From: Tragulus kanchil
Lineage: Eukaryota; Chordata; Mammalia; Artiodactyla; Tragulidae
Direction of reading: 5' to 3'
DNA: 64,000 bases
NCBI GenBank assembly: GCA_022376925.1
Contig: JAIOJX010000025.1
Coordinates: forward strand, 96,003,608-96,067,607
The notes under the pieces were generated by a model, which saw nothing but the letters and a program-made list of their open reading frames with translations, had not been told where the DNA came from and made no database searches. A program made the position numbers and the translations under genes. Positions 37,097-49,516 of this stretch are shown here, piece after piece (within the stretch, counting starts at the first letter, position 1; each line of letters opens with the position of its first letter).

Positions 37097-39204
37097 TTTC
37101 CAAGTCATAAATCAATTTGATGTGGATCTGAATAAACAGTCAAGACCAAATTGTAAGTAGAAGTTACCATTAGTGTGAACAAACAGTGCAACACTAACGT
37201 GAAAACACTTTTAGTAAGTTATTGTTATTTTAGCAACAACCAAATAAGATGAATGCTCTGAGAGACTTTGACACATTAGCTATATCTCTATCAATTCAAT
37301 GGCTCTACAAGATGAAAAACAATGAACTGCTCTTCAACATATGCAATAAATCTATCAATAAGTAAAACCTTCTTTGATTGGCTTGATAAATATAAAATGT
37401 CAGATAGGTCCAGACATAAGCATCAATAGTTTATTGGTTTTAGTCATTTCAAAGTAAACAGATGGGGGGGGAGGGAAGAGTAAGAGGACATAGGGAGAGA
37501 AAAGAAATGATTACGTTTCTGCAGTCTAGAACTCACCTTTTCTGGTGAAACAAAACCAAACCAGAAAGAACCAAATATAGTTTACATTAAGCCTAAAAGC
37601 AAATTATTTTCACCTCTGGCATAAATCCATAAGTACCACACACACACACACACGAAGTGTAATTTGGCTTTGTTCACATTGGAACATGGAATGGATTGAC
37701 CACTGCATTCACACAACCAACATATAAGATGTTTTGTTCTAATAAAAATTCTAATATCAAAAATTAGTCCAGGATCTACAATACTGTTGCTAAAGTTGGG
37801 TCACAGAAATGCTGAGATTCACTATGTTTTCTTTTTTATATACTTAGAATTTCCCTTAATGATTTTTATAAATTATACCCAAGCTTTCAAATATTCTCCT
37901 GGGAAAGCTACTTTTGATTTCCCCAAAGAAAGAATAACCATTGCTAGCAGAGGGTTGGTATAAAACAGAGAACTGAAATAGCAAATTCACTGAATGGAAT
38001 GTGGAAAGTGGCATTCCTGTGAACTTCACCACTTAAAAGCAAACTAACAAAAATGTCAATTGACATCCAATTAAATATCAGAATAAGACCTAATTCCTTG
38101 GTGGGGGAGGCGAGGGGGCGGGCAAAGGGAGGCATTCTCAATCTGGCTTTCCAAGTCATAAATCAATTTGATGTGGATCTGAATAAACAGTCAAGACCAA
38201 ATTGTAAGTAGAAGTTACCATTAGTGTGAACAAACAGTGCAACACTAACGTGAAAACACTTTTAGTAAGTTATTGTTATTTTAGCAACAACCAAATAAGA
38301 TGAATGCTCTGAGAGACTTTGACACATTAGCTATATCTCTATCAATTCAATGGCTCTACAAGATGAAAAACAATGAACTGCTCTTCAACATATGCAATAA
38401 ATCTATCAATAAGTAAAACCTTCTTTGATTGGCTTGATAAATATAAAATGTCAGATAGGTCCAGACATAAGCATCAATAGTTTATTGGTTTTAGTCATTT
38501 CAAAGTAAACAGATGGGGGGGGAGGGAAGAGTAAGAGGACATAGGGAGAGAAAAGAAATGATTACGTTTCTGCAGTCTAGAACTCACCTTTTCTGGTGAA
38601 ACAAAACCAAACCAGAAAGAACCAAATATAGTTTACATTAAGCCTAAAAGCAAATTATTTTCACCTCTGGCATAAATCCATAAGTACCACACACACACAC
38701 ACACGAAGTGTAATTTGGCTTTGTTCACATTGGAACATGGAATGGATTGACCACTGCATTCACACAACCAACATATAAGATGTTTTGTTCTAATAAAAAT
38801 TCTAATATCAAAAATTAGTCCAGGATCTACAATACTGTTGCTAAAGTTGGGTCACAGAAATGCTGAGATTCACTATGTTTTCTTTTTTATATACTTAGAA
38901 TTTCCCTTAATGATTTTTATAAATTATACCCAAGCTTTCAAATATTCTCCTGGGAAAGCTACTTTTGATTTCCCCAAAGAAAGAATAACCATTGCTAGCA
39001 GAGGGTTGGTATAAAACAGAGAACTGAAATAGCAAATTCACTGAATGGAATGTGGAAAGTGGCATTCCTGTGAACTTCACCACTTAAAAGCAAACTAACA
39101 AAAATGTCAATTGACATCCAATTAAATATCAGAATAAGACCTAATTCCTTGGTGGGGGGAGGGCGAGGGGGGGCGGGCAAAGGGGAGGCATTCTCAATCT
39201 GGCT
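37097..39204 (+). repeat. Local duplication 15 (offset 1051), overlapping number 14
   Basis: 37097-38147 matches 38148-39204. G-runs near the end of the left copy (38101-38135) are shorter than in the right copy (39151-39190). The copies abut directly. Confidence 0.9.
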
Positions 39205-42077
39205 TCAAGTCAATTTTTGTACTCATGGTTTCTGCCAAACTACAACTTTGGGGCATGCCATAATAATTTTCAAAAAACCACAGACTATATCAAACTTCCA
39301 TGCTTTGCCTCTGGTGCAAAAGAAGTCATTGTTCAGTTGAGAATAGAGCAAATACTTCATCAGACTGTTGTTTGTAGGACAGAATGCTAAACTAAAAAGA
39401 ATCAGAACAGAAGAAGAGAAACTCTTTGTGTAGTAATCCAGACAAAAAAGTTAAGTGTGACTTAGACTGGAGAGGAAAGGGAGGAAAAAGAATGGACTTA
39501 AAAGATATATTTGGAAGCATAGTAACTAATAACTGAGGAACTGGGTATGGGAGTAGAGATGCAGAGTAAGTTTGAAAAAGGACCTCCAGGTATCTGACTT
39601 TTGTCAAACTAGGTTTAATGAGAAGAAATTGAAAAGTACAGCTTTGGTATTTGGTAGAAGGTTCAGTTATAGATATGTTTTATTTTGGATACCTAAAAGA
39701 CATACAGGTGGAGAAAGAACAAGTAAATCAAATATTGAGTTAGGCTAGTAACTAGGAAGAGAGAGAAAACGAGGGTCATAAGAAAATGTTTAGGGTAATC
39801 ACTATCTATCTCAGCTATGGAAGTCTAAAACCTACAGTGAATCATGTTACATTTACTCTACTATATTTGACACAATTTGTGAAAACTGACTTGAGGTAGT
39901 CTTTCCAAGTTACTTATATTTATTATAAAGATATGTACCAAACCAAAGAAATACAACATAAAATTACTAAGTCTACCTAGGTTAAGTCTATTCCTTATTT
40001 TCCTGACAGATAATAAAGGATAATATTTGAGAAAAGAAAAAAAACCAAACAAACCCAGAAACAGTAATAATCAAGGTCCAAAGCCACCCCTAGACCTACA
40101 AATGTTAAGAACACAGGAATGCAAAGATGCCACATCATTCCTATAGCAAAGGTTCTGAGCTAAGAAAAGTTTAGAATTTATACTCTATTATATTGCACTA
40201 TATGATTGGTTTCCTTAGAGTTCTTGTACGTATTCTTAACACTGGCTTAAGGCAAACTAGCACATCCTAATGGTTGATCCTAGATACTGACATGCCTATA
40301 TACTGACACTGCTATCTCAAATATGAAAGCTGTTCTATGTAATATCCTGGATAATAGTTCCACAATCCAATTAGGCCTCTTAAACAGAAACCTGCAAATG
40401 ATCCTTTATTCTTCCTCTTTTTTTTTAATATGCCCACAGCTCATCTGTGCCTAAAATCTGCTGATTTTAATGCTTCATGTCTTTTGAAGTCTTCTTCCTC
40501 CTCTGTTTATACCACTACTCTTACTTCAGATCCTCATAATTTCTTGGTTGGGCCATCTTGACATTCCCCTGATTGATCTGCCTTTTCTATTCTTCTGTTC
40601 CTCTACTAGCAGAGTAATCTTATAAAACCACAAGTTAAACTATGTCACTTTTACTTCTCCAACTATTTGAGAGTAAATGGCCCACATGATAACCCATCAC
40701 TCCTGAATTCTTTAATAACTATTTCTTACAAAGGCATTCTACTACAAATATAACCACTAAAATCAGTAAATTAACAATGAAGCATCATGTTCATTGCTAT
40801 TGCATTGTTACTGCTTCAAGGTCCCTTCTCAGTGAACAGTTTAGGCCATAAGTATATACTTCTACATTCTATATCTATATATAATGAGAACTATGAATTG
40901 ACATCAGTATTTCTTTTCCAGTCCAACAATACAGAAAGCATTCTAGTTATTTTCCACCTCCGTAACAGTAACTCCCTTCTCAGACAGTAACTGACTTGAG
41001 GTAGTTTTCAAGTTATTTAATTTTTTTCAAACCAAAGAAATACAACATAAAATTACTAAGTCTACCTAGGTTAAGTCTATTCCTTATTTTCCTGACAGAT
41101 AATAAAGGATAATATTTGAGAAAAGAAAAAAAACCAAACAAACCCAGAAACAGTAATAATCAAGGTCCAAAGCCACCCCTAGACCTACAAATGTTAAGAA
41201 CACAGGAATGCAAAGATGCCACATCATTCCTATAGCAAAGGTTCTGAGCTAAGAAAAGTTTAGAATTTATACTCTATTATATTGCACTATATGATTGGTT
41301 TCCTTAGAGTTCTTGTACGTATTCTTAACACTGGCTTAAGGCAAACTAGCACATCCTAATGGTTGATCCTAGATACTGACATGCCTATATACTGACACTG
41401 CTATCTCAAATATGAAAGCTGTTCTATGTAATATCCTGGATAATAGTTCCACAATCCAATTAGGCCTCTTAAACAGAAACCTGCAAATGATCCTTTATTC
41501 TTCCTCTTTTTTTTTAATATGCCCACAGCTCATCTGTGCCTAAAATCTGCTGATTTTAATGCTTCATGTCTTTTGAAGTCTTCTTCCTCCTCTGTTTATA
41601 CCACTACTCTTACTTCAGATCCTCATAATTTCTTGGTTGGGCCATCTTGACATTCCCCTGATTGATCTGCCTTTTCTATTCTTCTGTTCCTCTACTAGCA
41701 GAGTAATCTTATAAAACCACAAGTTAAACTATGTCACTTTTACTTCTCCAACTATTTGAGAGTAAATGGCCCACATGATAACCCATCACTCCTGAATTCT
41801 TTAATAACTATTTCTTACAAAGGCATTCTACTACAAATATAACCACTAAAATCAGTAAATTAACAATGAAGCATCATGTTCATTGCTATTGCATTGTTAC
41901 TGCTTCAAGGTCCCTTCTCAGTGAACAGTTTAGGCCATAAGTATATACTTCTACATTCTATATCTATATATAATGAGAACTATGAATTGACATCAGTATT
42001 TCTTTTCCAGTCCAACAATACAGAAAGCATTCTAGTTATTTTCCACCTCCGTAACAGTAACTCCCTTCTCAGACAGT
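37206..42077. other. Intron 1, mostly unannotated
   Basis: AT-rich. CA microsatellites at about 37637-37653 and 38688-38704 (same locus twice). No gene or confident transposon seen; duplications 15 and 16 account for about half of the length. Confidence 0.5.
39886..42077 (+). repeat. Local duplication 16 (offset 1089)
   Basis: 39886-40988 matches 40989-42077. The first 45 bp of the right copy is degraded (deletions and a long T-run), then identity is essentially complete. Confidence 0.9.
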
Positions 42078-42730
42078 GACATGCCTGACTCCCATTATCC
42101 TTAATGTTACTTATTTGGTTGACCAATCTCTCTGTATGTTGCTGGCCTCCCACTGTGGCTGCTTCTTCATCCCAATAAGGATGCTCTTCACCCCTCTTTG
42201 TCCCAACATCTGCACACCTCCTATTCTTTGTGCCCGGTACTCCTCCTTCAAGAATATCCTCATTTTGCTTAAGTACTAACATCTCATACAGAGCTTACCC
42301 TCCACTGGGAGGCCTTCCTCTCTCCTCTCTCAGGCTCTGATCTTGCATTGAAATGCCTGCAACCATGGACTGCCACCTCACCCAACTTGAGGCACAACAC
42401 ACCCTTACCAGGCTATCCTCCTACATGGATGCCTCTCTGCTGTCTCCATTGGCCCTCATCACCTCCAAGTAGATGCTCTCCTTATCTTCTTACCTGTACC
42501 AGGCTACTCTCCTTCACAAATACCAATCTGACCTGGCTTGAGCTCCAACACCAAACACAAATGTGCCCTCCCTTGCAGACTGCCCCTTACGCCTCCAGCT
42601 CCATCAACGCATATGGGGACCCTTCTTACCCCTGCCAGACTCTGACATCCCACTCCTTCAAGAGGACATCCCCCTCCCCCTGGCCCAGAAATATCCTAAC
42701 CAGTGTGGACACCAGTGATTCCAACTGATG
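42078..42730. other. C-rich, pyrimidine-biased segment with degenerate internal motif
   Basis: Composition differs sharply from the AT-rich surroundings. An ACCAGGCTAYYCTCCT word recurs at 42407 and 42498, and weaker relatives with CTCCTTCA occur near 42240 and 42650. A 126-codon frame on the plus strand (42348-42728) has no family resemblance I recognise. Probably an old diverged repeat. Confidence 0.5.
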
Positions 42731-43931
42731 ATTTCAGTTCTAAATGTTCAGAACAGGAAGAAGGGAAAAAGAAAGAATAACTCATAGCATTTTTAAAAAC
42801 ACAAAATGACACCAGTGAATAAACTGCATAAGCACCCATAATCCAAACTAATTAAAAGGATGATCTATTTGTCAAAGTATCTGTTTCTTCTTAAATAAAC
42901 AATGGGTCCATTCTTTTATACTAATTTCTTCTAAATAAATATGCACTCTGAGTATCTTACAAAGGCCTGTAGAAAAATCTAGTTCATTAGAAAAATAAAA
43001 CCACCAATTTTGAGAGTTTAAAAATATTAGTATTTCAAACAGCAAAATTAAATATTTTAAAAATATTTAGAATATATAAGTTTGACTTGTTTTCACTATA
43101 ATGACAACTGTATTGTTTTCAGTATACTTATGTCCAGATACAACTTGGCAAAAAGTAGCCTTTATAGTCAGAGAAGTAATATTCTTTTCTTGCTTTCTAT
43201 TTCTATGAGGAAGGATGTGTTAAAATCTGGGCCTCTCTTCAAAGGAAAATGATGAATCTGATTGGTGATTTTGTAAAGCATAATTGAGTAGACCTCTGGG
43301 AGTAGCTATTGAAAGAATGTACCCACAGAGAGCTCATATTCTATCTGCATCTCTCATATGCCTAGGACTCGGTGGATAAATTGGCATATGCCAGAACACT
43401 AACTCTCTCACCAAGCTATTTCTCTTACTGGCCCCCTCTATTAGTAATAAAAGTAATATTCTGCTTCCATCTTTCTCCTTGTTTTAATTTTCAAGTTGTT
43501 CAGAACCCAGGCAAAAACGAAGGCTATCATTTGAGAGTTCTTTAGCAATCCAGTATCTTAATTAATTTACTGAAGTGGAAATTGCTCATTTTCCCAGCTT
43601 TGACTTTAAAGGGCTGCTTCAATTTGAGCTTCTTAAAACTATTACAAACAAAAACCCCTCAAACCTGAACCGACAGCAGATGTTCAGAATGAAAATAAGC
43701 TGATTTATCTGATCATGCTTATTACCCATTAAAAAAAAAACTCAAAGGCTCATAATTTCCTCCTTGTAGATGCCACAGTTTATAGTTTCAGTCCGATTTC
43801 CTACTTCCATCCTATAATGACACTGGAGTACTAAGTATTTTCAGAATATACAGTAGACTTCTATACCTTTGCTTACACTATCTCTCAACCTGTTCCTTCC
43901 ACCCGATTTTCCTGCTGGATCATTTAACTTA
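42731..43931. other. Intron 1, no feature seen
   Basis: AT-rich sequence before the MER5A copy; nothing recognised. Confidence 0.5.
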
Positions 43932-44155
43932 GGGGTCAGCAAACTATGGCCAGTATGTCAAATATGTCTATTTTTCTAAATAGTTATGTCTTTGGAACAC
44001 AACCACACTCATTTATTATTGCTTTTGCATTAAAATAGCAGAGTTGAGTAGCTACAATAAAGACCATATGGCCAACAAAGTCTAAAATATTTACATCAAC
44101 CCCTTTACAAAACAAAAAAAAAACAAAAAACAAACAAAAAAAACCCTGCCAACCT
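43932..44155 (-). mobile_element. MER5A (non-autonomous hAT-Charlie DNA transposon)
   Basis: Starts AGGGGTCAGCAAACTATGG and matches the inverted MER5A sequence through GGAACACAACCACACTCAT and GCAGAGTTGAGTAG to CCCTTTACAAA, with a degraded right terminus (CCCTGCCAACC). An A-rich insertion of about 40 bp precedes the right end. Confidence 0.8.
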
Positions 44156-46510
44156 GTATTTTCATTCAATCCTTTGAAGTCCAGTCATTTTGGATTCTTC
44201 AAATCAAAATAATTAATTGCTCTCTACTGTCTTTCCATTATATAATGCCAACTGTAATACTTAACATCCCTGATAACTGTGAGCTCTTTAAAAGCAAAGA
44301 ATTCCTAGTGTAGAAATTGCTTTTTTACCCAACTCACAGTTCCCACCTCTCCCAATATTTTTCACATTTTTAGGGGAAATATTCTGGAAGAAGCTTTTGC
44401 CCTTTTCTCAACCTTTTATTCATCCTACCAAAGGAAAGAAGAATGACTAGTATTGGCAACATACTAATAGCTGTTTCTAGCAGAATGGATTAATGTTTCA
44501 AAGGTTATTTTTCATGCATGTCCAACTCTGCCGCTCATTCTGCCTAGATGGTCTGACCTATCAATAAACAAATCTCATGTAGTAGAGCTTTCTTGTATTT
44601 TAGAAGAGGCCTGAAGCTCTAACTGGTCTGCTTTGATAGGATGTCAAGTTCAATTCAGGGTGACACTGTCTTAATTTTGGCCTCAGTTACAAGCCAGGTT
44701 CTTCAACAAGCTTACCATCTAAAGAGCTAACATTTTGATTCCTTACCATTCAAAAAGCTAACATTTTGATTTGTGATTCTTAAATCTATTTCCAATTCAG
44801 AACCTAGATAAGGAAGAACCATAGAATTGCACTCTAATAAACTGGCACACAGTAGGACTCAAGACATTTGATATTTGATGACTGCTAACAGTAACTGAAT
44901 TGGGAAAAATACCTTTTAAAATGTAGTACCACACATGAACTTAATTAGGAAAACGTGTTTTGAAAGAAAAAGGAGTTAACATTCAATGATTCAAACCAAG
45001 GCTATTATATTTGTTTAATTACCTCCCAATATTTTGTTGCTATCTTGTCTCAGTTTAATTAACATTTAAAGCAATTATGGATATTATTTATTCAAAAAAG
45101 TATTTTCCACCTATTTATGAAACATCCCTAAAGATCAGACCCTTCCAATTACTGCTCTATTCATCCTCAAAATGCACCTTCTCAATGCTTTCTCCTCTTA
45201 CACACATCTTAAATACTTTTTGACCTATTACAATACAGCTTCCATCTGCACCACTCTGCTGAAATATATCCAATCAAGGCTACCAAGAACTTCCATGCTG
45301 CCAAACAAAGTATACTTCCCAAGATGACTTTAGCCAACCTGTATTTTCATTCAATCCTTTGAAGTCCAGTCATTTTGGATTCTTCAAATCAAAATAATTA
45401 ATTGCTCTCTACTGTCTTTCCATTATATAATGCCAACTGTAATACTTAACATCCCTGATAACTGTGAGCTCTTTAAAAGCAAAGAATTCCTAGTGTAGAA
45501 ATTGCTTTTTTACCCAACTCACAGTTCCCACCTCTCCCAATATTTTTCACATTTTTAGGGGAAATATTCTGGAAGAAGCTTTTGCCCTTTTCTCAACCTT
45601 TTATTCATCCTACCAAAGGAAAGAAGAATGACTAGTATTGGCAACATACTAATAGCTGTTTCTAGCAGAATGGATTAATGTTTCAAAGGTTATTTTTCAT
45701 GCATGTCCAACTCTGCCGCTCATTCTGCCTAGATGGTCTGACCTATCAATAAACAAATCTCATGTAGTAGAGCTTTCTTGTATTTTAGAAGAGGCCTGAA
45801 GCTCTAACTGGTCTGCTTTGATAGGATGTCAAGTTCAATTCAGGGTGACACTGTCTTAATTTTGGCCTCAGTTACAAGCCAGGTTCTTCAACAAGCTTAC
45901 CATCTAAAGAGCTAACATTTTGATTCCTTACCATTCAAAAAGCTAACATTTTGATTTGTGATTCTTAAATCTATTTCCAATTCAGAACCTAGATAAGGAA
46001 GAACCATAGAATTGCACTCTAATAAACTGGCACACAGTAGGACTCAAGACATTTGATATTTGATGACTGCTAACAGTAACTGAATTGGGAAAAATACCTT
46101 TTAAAATGTAGTACCACACATGAACTTAATTAGGAAAACGTGTTTTGAAAGAAAAAGGAGTTAACATTCAATGATTCAAACCAAGGCTATTATATTTGTT
46201 TAATTACCTCCCAATATTTTGTTGCTATCTTGTCTCAGTTTAATTAACATTTAAAGCAATTATGGATATTATTTATTCAAAAAAGTATTTTCCACCTATT
46301 TATGAAACATCCCTAAAGATCAGACCCTTCCAATTACTGCTCTATTCATCCTCAAAATGCACCTTCTCAATGCTTTCTCCTCTTACACACATCTTAAATA
46401 CTTTTTGACCTATTACAATACAGCTTCCATCTGCACCACTCTGCTGAAATATATCCAATCAAGGCTACCAAGAACTTCCATGCTGCCAAAAACAAAGTAT
46501 ACTTCCCTGT
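44148..46510 (+). repeat. Local duplication 17 (offset 1185)
   Basis: 44148-45324 equals 45333-46510; an A-run is two bases shorter at the end of the left copy (45303 versus 46488). Confidence 0.9.
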
Positions 46511-46636
46511 TTAATGGTACTTGACATCTCATCAACATATAACAATCCCTCTTGTAACACTCTTCCCTCCTCCTAGATTTGGTAATACCATCTCTTCTGG
46601 TTTTCTTAGCCAATGGTCTTACTTTTCAATGTAAAA
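44156..46636. other. Intron 1, no feature seen
   Basis: Single-copy-looking intron, almost all of it within duplication 17. A small local repeat (AAAGAGCTAACATTTTGATT / AAAAAGCTAACATTTTGATT) occurs at about 44715-44772. Confidence 0.5.
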
Positions 46637-46646
46637 GTCAGTGGCC

Positions 46647-47064
46647 GGACTTCCCCTGGTGGTCCATTGAGTAAGGACACCGCCTTGCAGTGCAAGCGGC
46701 GCTGGTTCGGTCCCTGGCCTGGGAGGGTCCCGCGTGCTGCAGAGCGGGTGGACCAATGTGTCCAATCACCGAGCCGGAGCTCTGGTGCGCATGCGCCCAG
46801 AGCCAGCGCTATGCAACGACAGACGCCACCGCAATGGGAGGCCCACAGGAGCCAAAAGAACAAAAACGGATGAAAACTGAGAAATGAAAGACCAATAGAA
46901 GTGGCCCGCCCGCCCCCCTCCCTCCCCAACCCGACCCCCGCCCAAAATAAATAAATAAATCTTAAAAAAAAAAAAAAAAACTGATTATTCCAAGGCCTTC
47001 AAGACTCCACTCAACAGTAATTATAATCAGTCCTTATTCCCCAAAAGTTTTAAAAAAAAAAAAA
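46647..47064 (+). mobile_element. Young CHR-like SINE with 71-bp 3' transduction and two poly(A) tracts
   Basis: Body 46647-46940 keeps many CpGs. The tail has AATAAATAAATAAATCTT and 17 A (46964-46980). A 71-bp non-SINE segment follows (46981-47051), ending in GTTTT, then 13 A (47052-47064). The repeat GTCAGTGGCC lies on both sides (46637-46646 and 47066-47075), enclosing SINE plus segment. The terminator is one T short here (TCTT, not TCTTT). Confidence 0.85.
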
Positions 47065-47136
47065 TGTCAGTGGCCTTACTTTGAGATTCCTCTTCCTCCA
47101 TCCAAAATTGGCAAGGTCCCTTAAGATGTGGTACTA

Positions 47137-47290
47137 AGGGAATTGTCTGGTGCTCCAGTAGCTAAAACTCTGTGCTCCCAATGCAGGGGGCCCAGGTTCA
47201 ATCCCTGGTCAAGGAACTAGATCCCACATGCTACAACTGAGACTCAGTGCATCAAAATAAATATAAATAAAATATTTTTTTTAAAAAAAG
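47137..47290 (+). mobile_element. CHR-type SINE (older)
   Basis: Head GGGAATTGTCTGGTGCTCC, B box GGTTCAATCC, (AAATA)n-type tail. It lies just right of the young SINE at 46647. Confidence 0.75.
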
Positions 47291-47388
47291 ATGTGGTACT
47301 GAGTACTCTACTCCCCTCTAATTATGCTATCCCTTTCCCTTAGGTGGTCTCACTCATTTCCATATAGTTAAATACAATCTTTATGCTG

Positions 47389-49516
47389 ATAATTCCTTAA
47401 TTTATATCAATTAGCTCAGAAACCACTACCACATAGTTTTATAGCACTTTCCATAAAAACTAAAAATAGTGAACATTTAAGGACAGATACTATCCTAGTT
47501 TGACCAATTTCCATCTGTGAAAAGTGAAATGACTTGTGCCTAAGGTTATAACTTATGTTCAGTCGCTCATCCATGTCCATCTCTTTGCGAACCCATGACT
47601 GCAGTATGCCAGGCTTCCCTGTCCTTCACTATCTCACAGAGTTGCTCAAACTCCTGTCCATTGAGTTGATGATGCCATTCAACCATCTCATCCTCTGTCA
47701 CCCTCTTCTTCTACTGCCCTCTCTTTCCAAGCATCAGGATCTTTTCCAATGAGTAGTCTCTTTGCATCAGGTGGCTTAAGTATTGGCACTTCAGCTTAGA
47801 TAGAGGCTACAAAGGAACTGTGTTGTTTCAATTCTTAATCCTTTTTACCATTTGAAGACTTAGCCCCTTATTCATAAACTGTTTACTACTTTACTATTTA
47901 AATATAAGGACTACTGGACAAAATTATTTCTTTACATACACACCTCACTGGTCAGTCTCAATTAACAGGGAAAAAGTCTCAAACTCATTTTTCAATAAAC
48001 GCTTTAGCAAAAGACCATAGGATATAACTGAATTTCAAAGGTGACTGAGGATGCAGGGTAGCTATTATGATTAAGATACTCAGGAATTTGGGGGCAATGT
48101 GCATAAAACAGAAATAAAAGTAGATCAAAGTGACTGGGTTATCTAAAGAAGAAACAAGTCAAACAGAGAAGAAGTCTGACAGACTATAATCAACTAACTT
48201 TTTTTTTGATGAAAAAAGACACATGGGATACATGACTGCTTTGTAAAATACAAAAATCATATTAGTTATTCCAAATAATGATTTAATATAGGCTGTAAGC
48301 TAAACTGAAGGACAGTAAATCAGCTATACAGCTATAGACATAAACTGGTCGTCTCTGAATTGGCCCAAGTATTTATGACCGCAAACAGAATCCAAGAGGC
48401 ATTGTAAGGAAGATAGTAATAACTTGGCCAAGTAAAAGCAAAAATTAGTAAGATTTCCTCTTGAAAATTTTTGCATAATTCCTTAATTTATATCAATTAG
48501 CTCAGAAACCACTACCACATAGTTTTATAGCACTTTCCATAAAAACTAAAAATAGTGAACATTTAAGGACAGATACTATCCTAGTTTGACCAATTTCCAT
48601 CTGTGAAAAGTGAAATGACTTGTGCCTAAGGTTATAACTTATGTTCAGTCGCTCATCCATGTCCATCTCTTTGCGAACCCATGACTGCAGTATGCCAGGC
48701 TTCCCTGTCCTTCACTATCTCACAGAGTTGCTCAAACTCCTGTCCATTGAGTTGATGATGCCATTCAACCATCTCATCCTCTGTCACCCTCTTCTTCTAC
48801 TGCCCTCTCTTTCCAAGCATCAGGATCTTTTCCAATGAGTAGTCTCTTTGCATCAGGTGGCTTAAGTATTGGCACTTCAGCTTAGATAGAGGCTACAAAG
48901 GAACTGTGTTGTTTCAATTCTTAATCCTTTTTACCATTTGAAGACTTAGCCCCTTATTCATAAACTGTTTACTACTTTACTATTTAAATATAAGGACTAC
49001 TGGACAAAATTATTTCTTTACATACACACCTCACTGGTCAGTCTCAATTAACAGGGAAAAAGTCTCAAACTCATTTTTCAATAAACGCTTTAGCAAAAGA
49101 CCATAGGATATAACTGAATTTCAAAGGTGACTGAGGATGCAGGGTAGCTATTATGATTAAGATACTCAGGAATTTGGGGGCAATGTGCATAAAACAGAAA
49201 TAAAAGTAGATCAAAGTGACTGGGTTATCTAAAGAAGAAACAAGTCAAACAGAGAAGAAGTCTGACAGACTATAATCAACTAACTTTTTTTTTGATGAAA
49301 AAAGACACATGGGATACATGACTGCTTTGTAAAATACAAAAATCATATTAGTTATTCCAAATAATGATTTAATATAGGCTGTAAGCTAAACTGAAGGACA
49401 GTAAATCAGCTATACAGCTATAGACATAAACTGGTCGTCTCTGAATTGGCCCAAGTATTTATGACCGCAAAAACAGAATCCAAGAGGCATTGTAAGGAAG
49501 ATAGTAATAACTTGGC
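47389..49516 (+). repeat. Local duplication 18 (offset 1086)
   Basis: 47389-48428 equals 48475-49516, with about 46 unrelated or noisy bases between. An A-run is again two bases shorter at the end of the left copy. Confidence 0.9.
47554..47800 (-). mobile_element. BovB LINE 3' end fragment
   Basis: About 245 bp of antisense BovB 3' region, including CATCAGGTGGCTTAAGTATT. Assembled again at 48640-48886. Confidence 0.8.

Larger units (their letters stand above)
35058..37205 (+). repeat. Local duplication 14 (offset 1088), overlapping number 13
   Basis: 35058-36115 equals 36146-37205, preceded by about 30 garbled bases at 36118-36145 that correspond to 35043-35057. About 250 bp is present in three copies (about 33866, 35059 and 36147 onward). 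Confidence 0.9.

Noticed and set aside
37637..37655. CA microsatellites (also 19104, 38688, 49818, 61938)
   Set aside because: Ordinary short dinucleotide runs; 37637 and 38688 are one locus assembled twice.
42348..42728. 126-codon plus-strand frame
   Set aside because: No recognisable domain, Ser/Pro/Thr-rich composition from a C-rich repeat-like segment, no splice or promoter context.
46647..46760. tRNA gene candidates from A-box and B-box matches
   Set aside because: Heads of SINEs; no complete cloverleaf, and the body continues into SINE-specific sequence.
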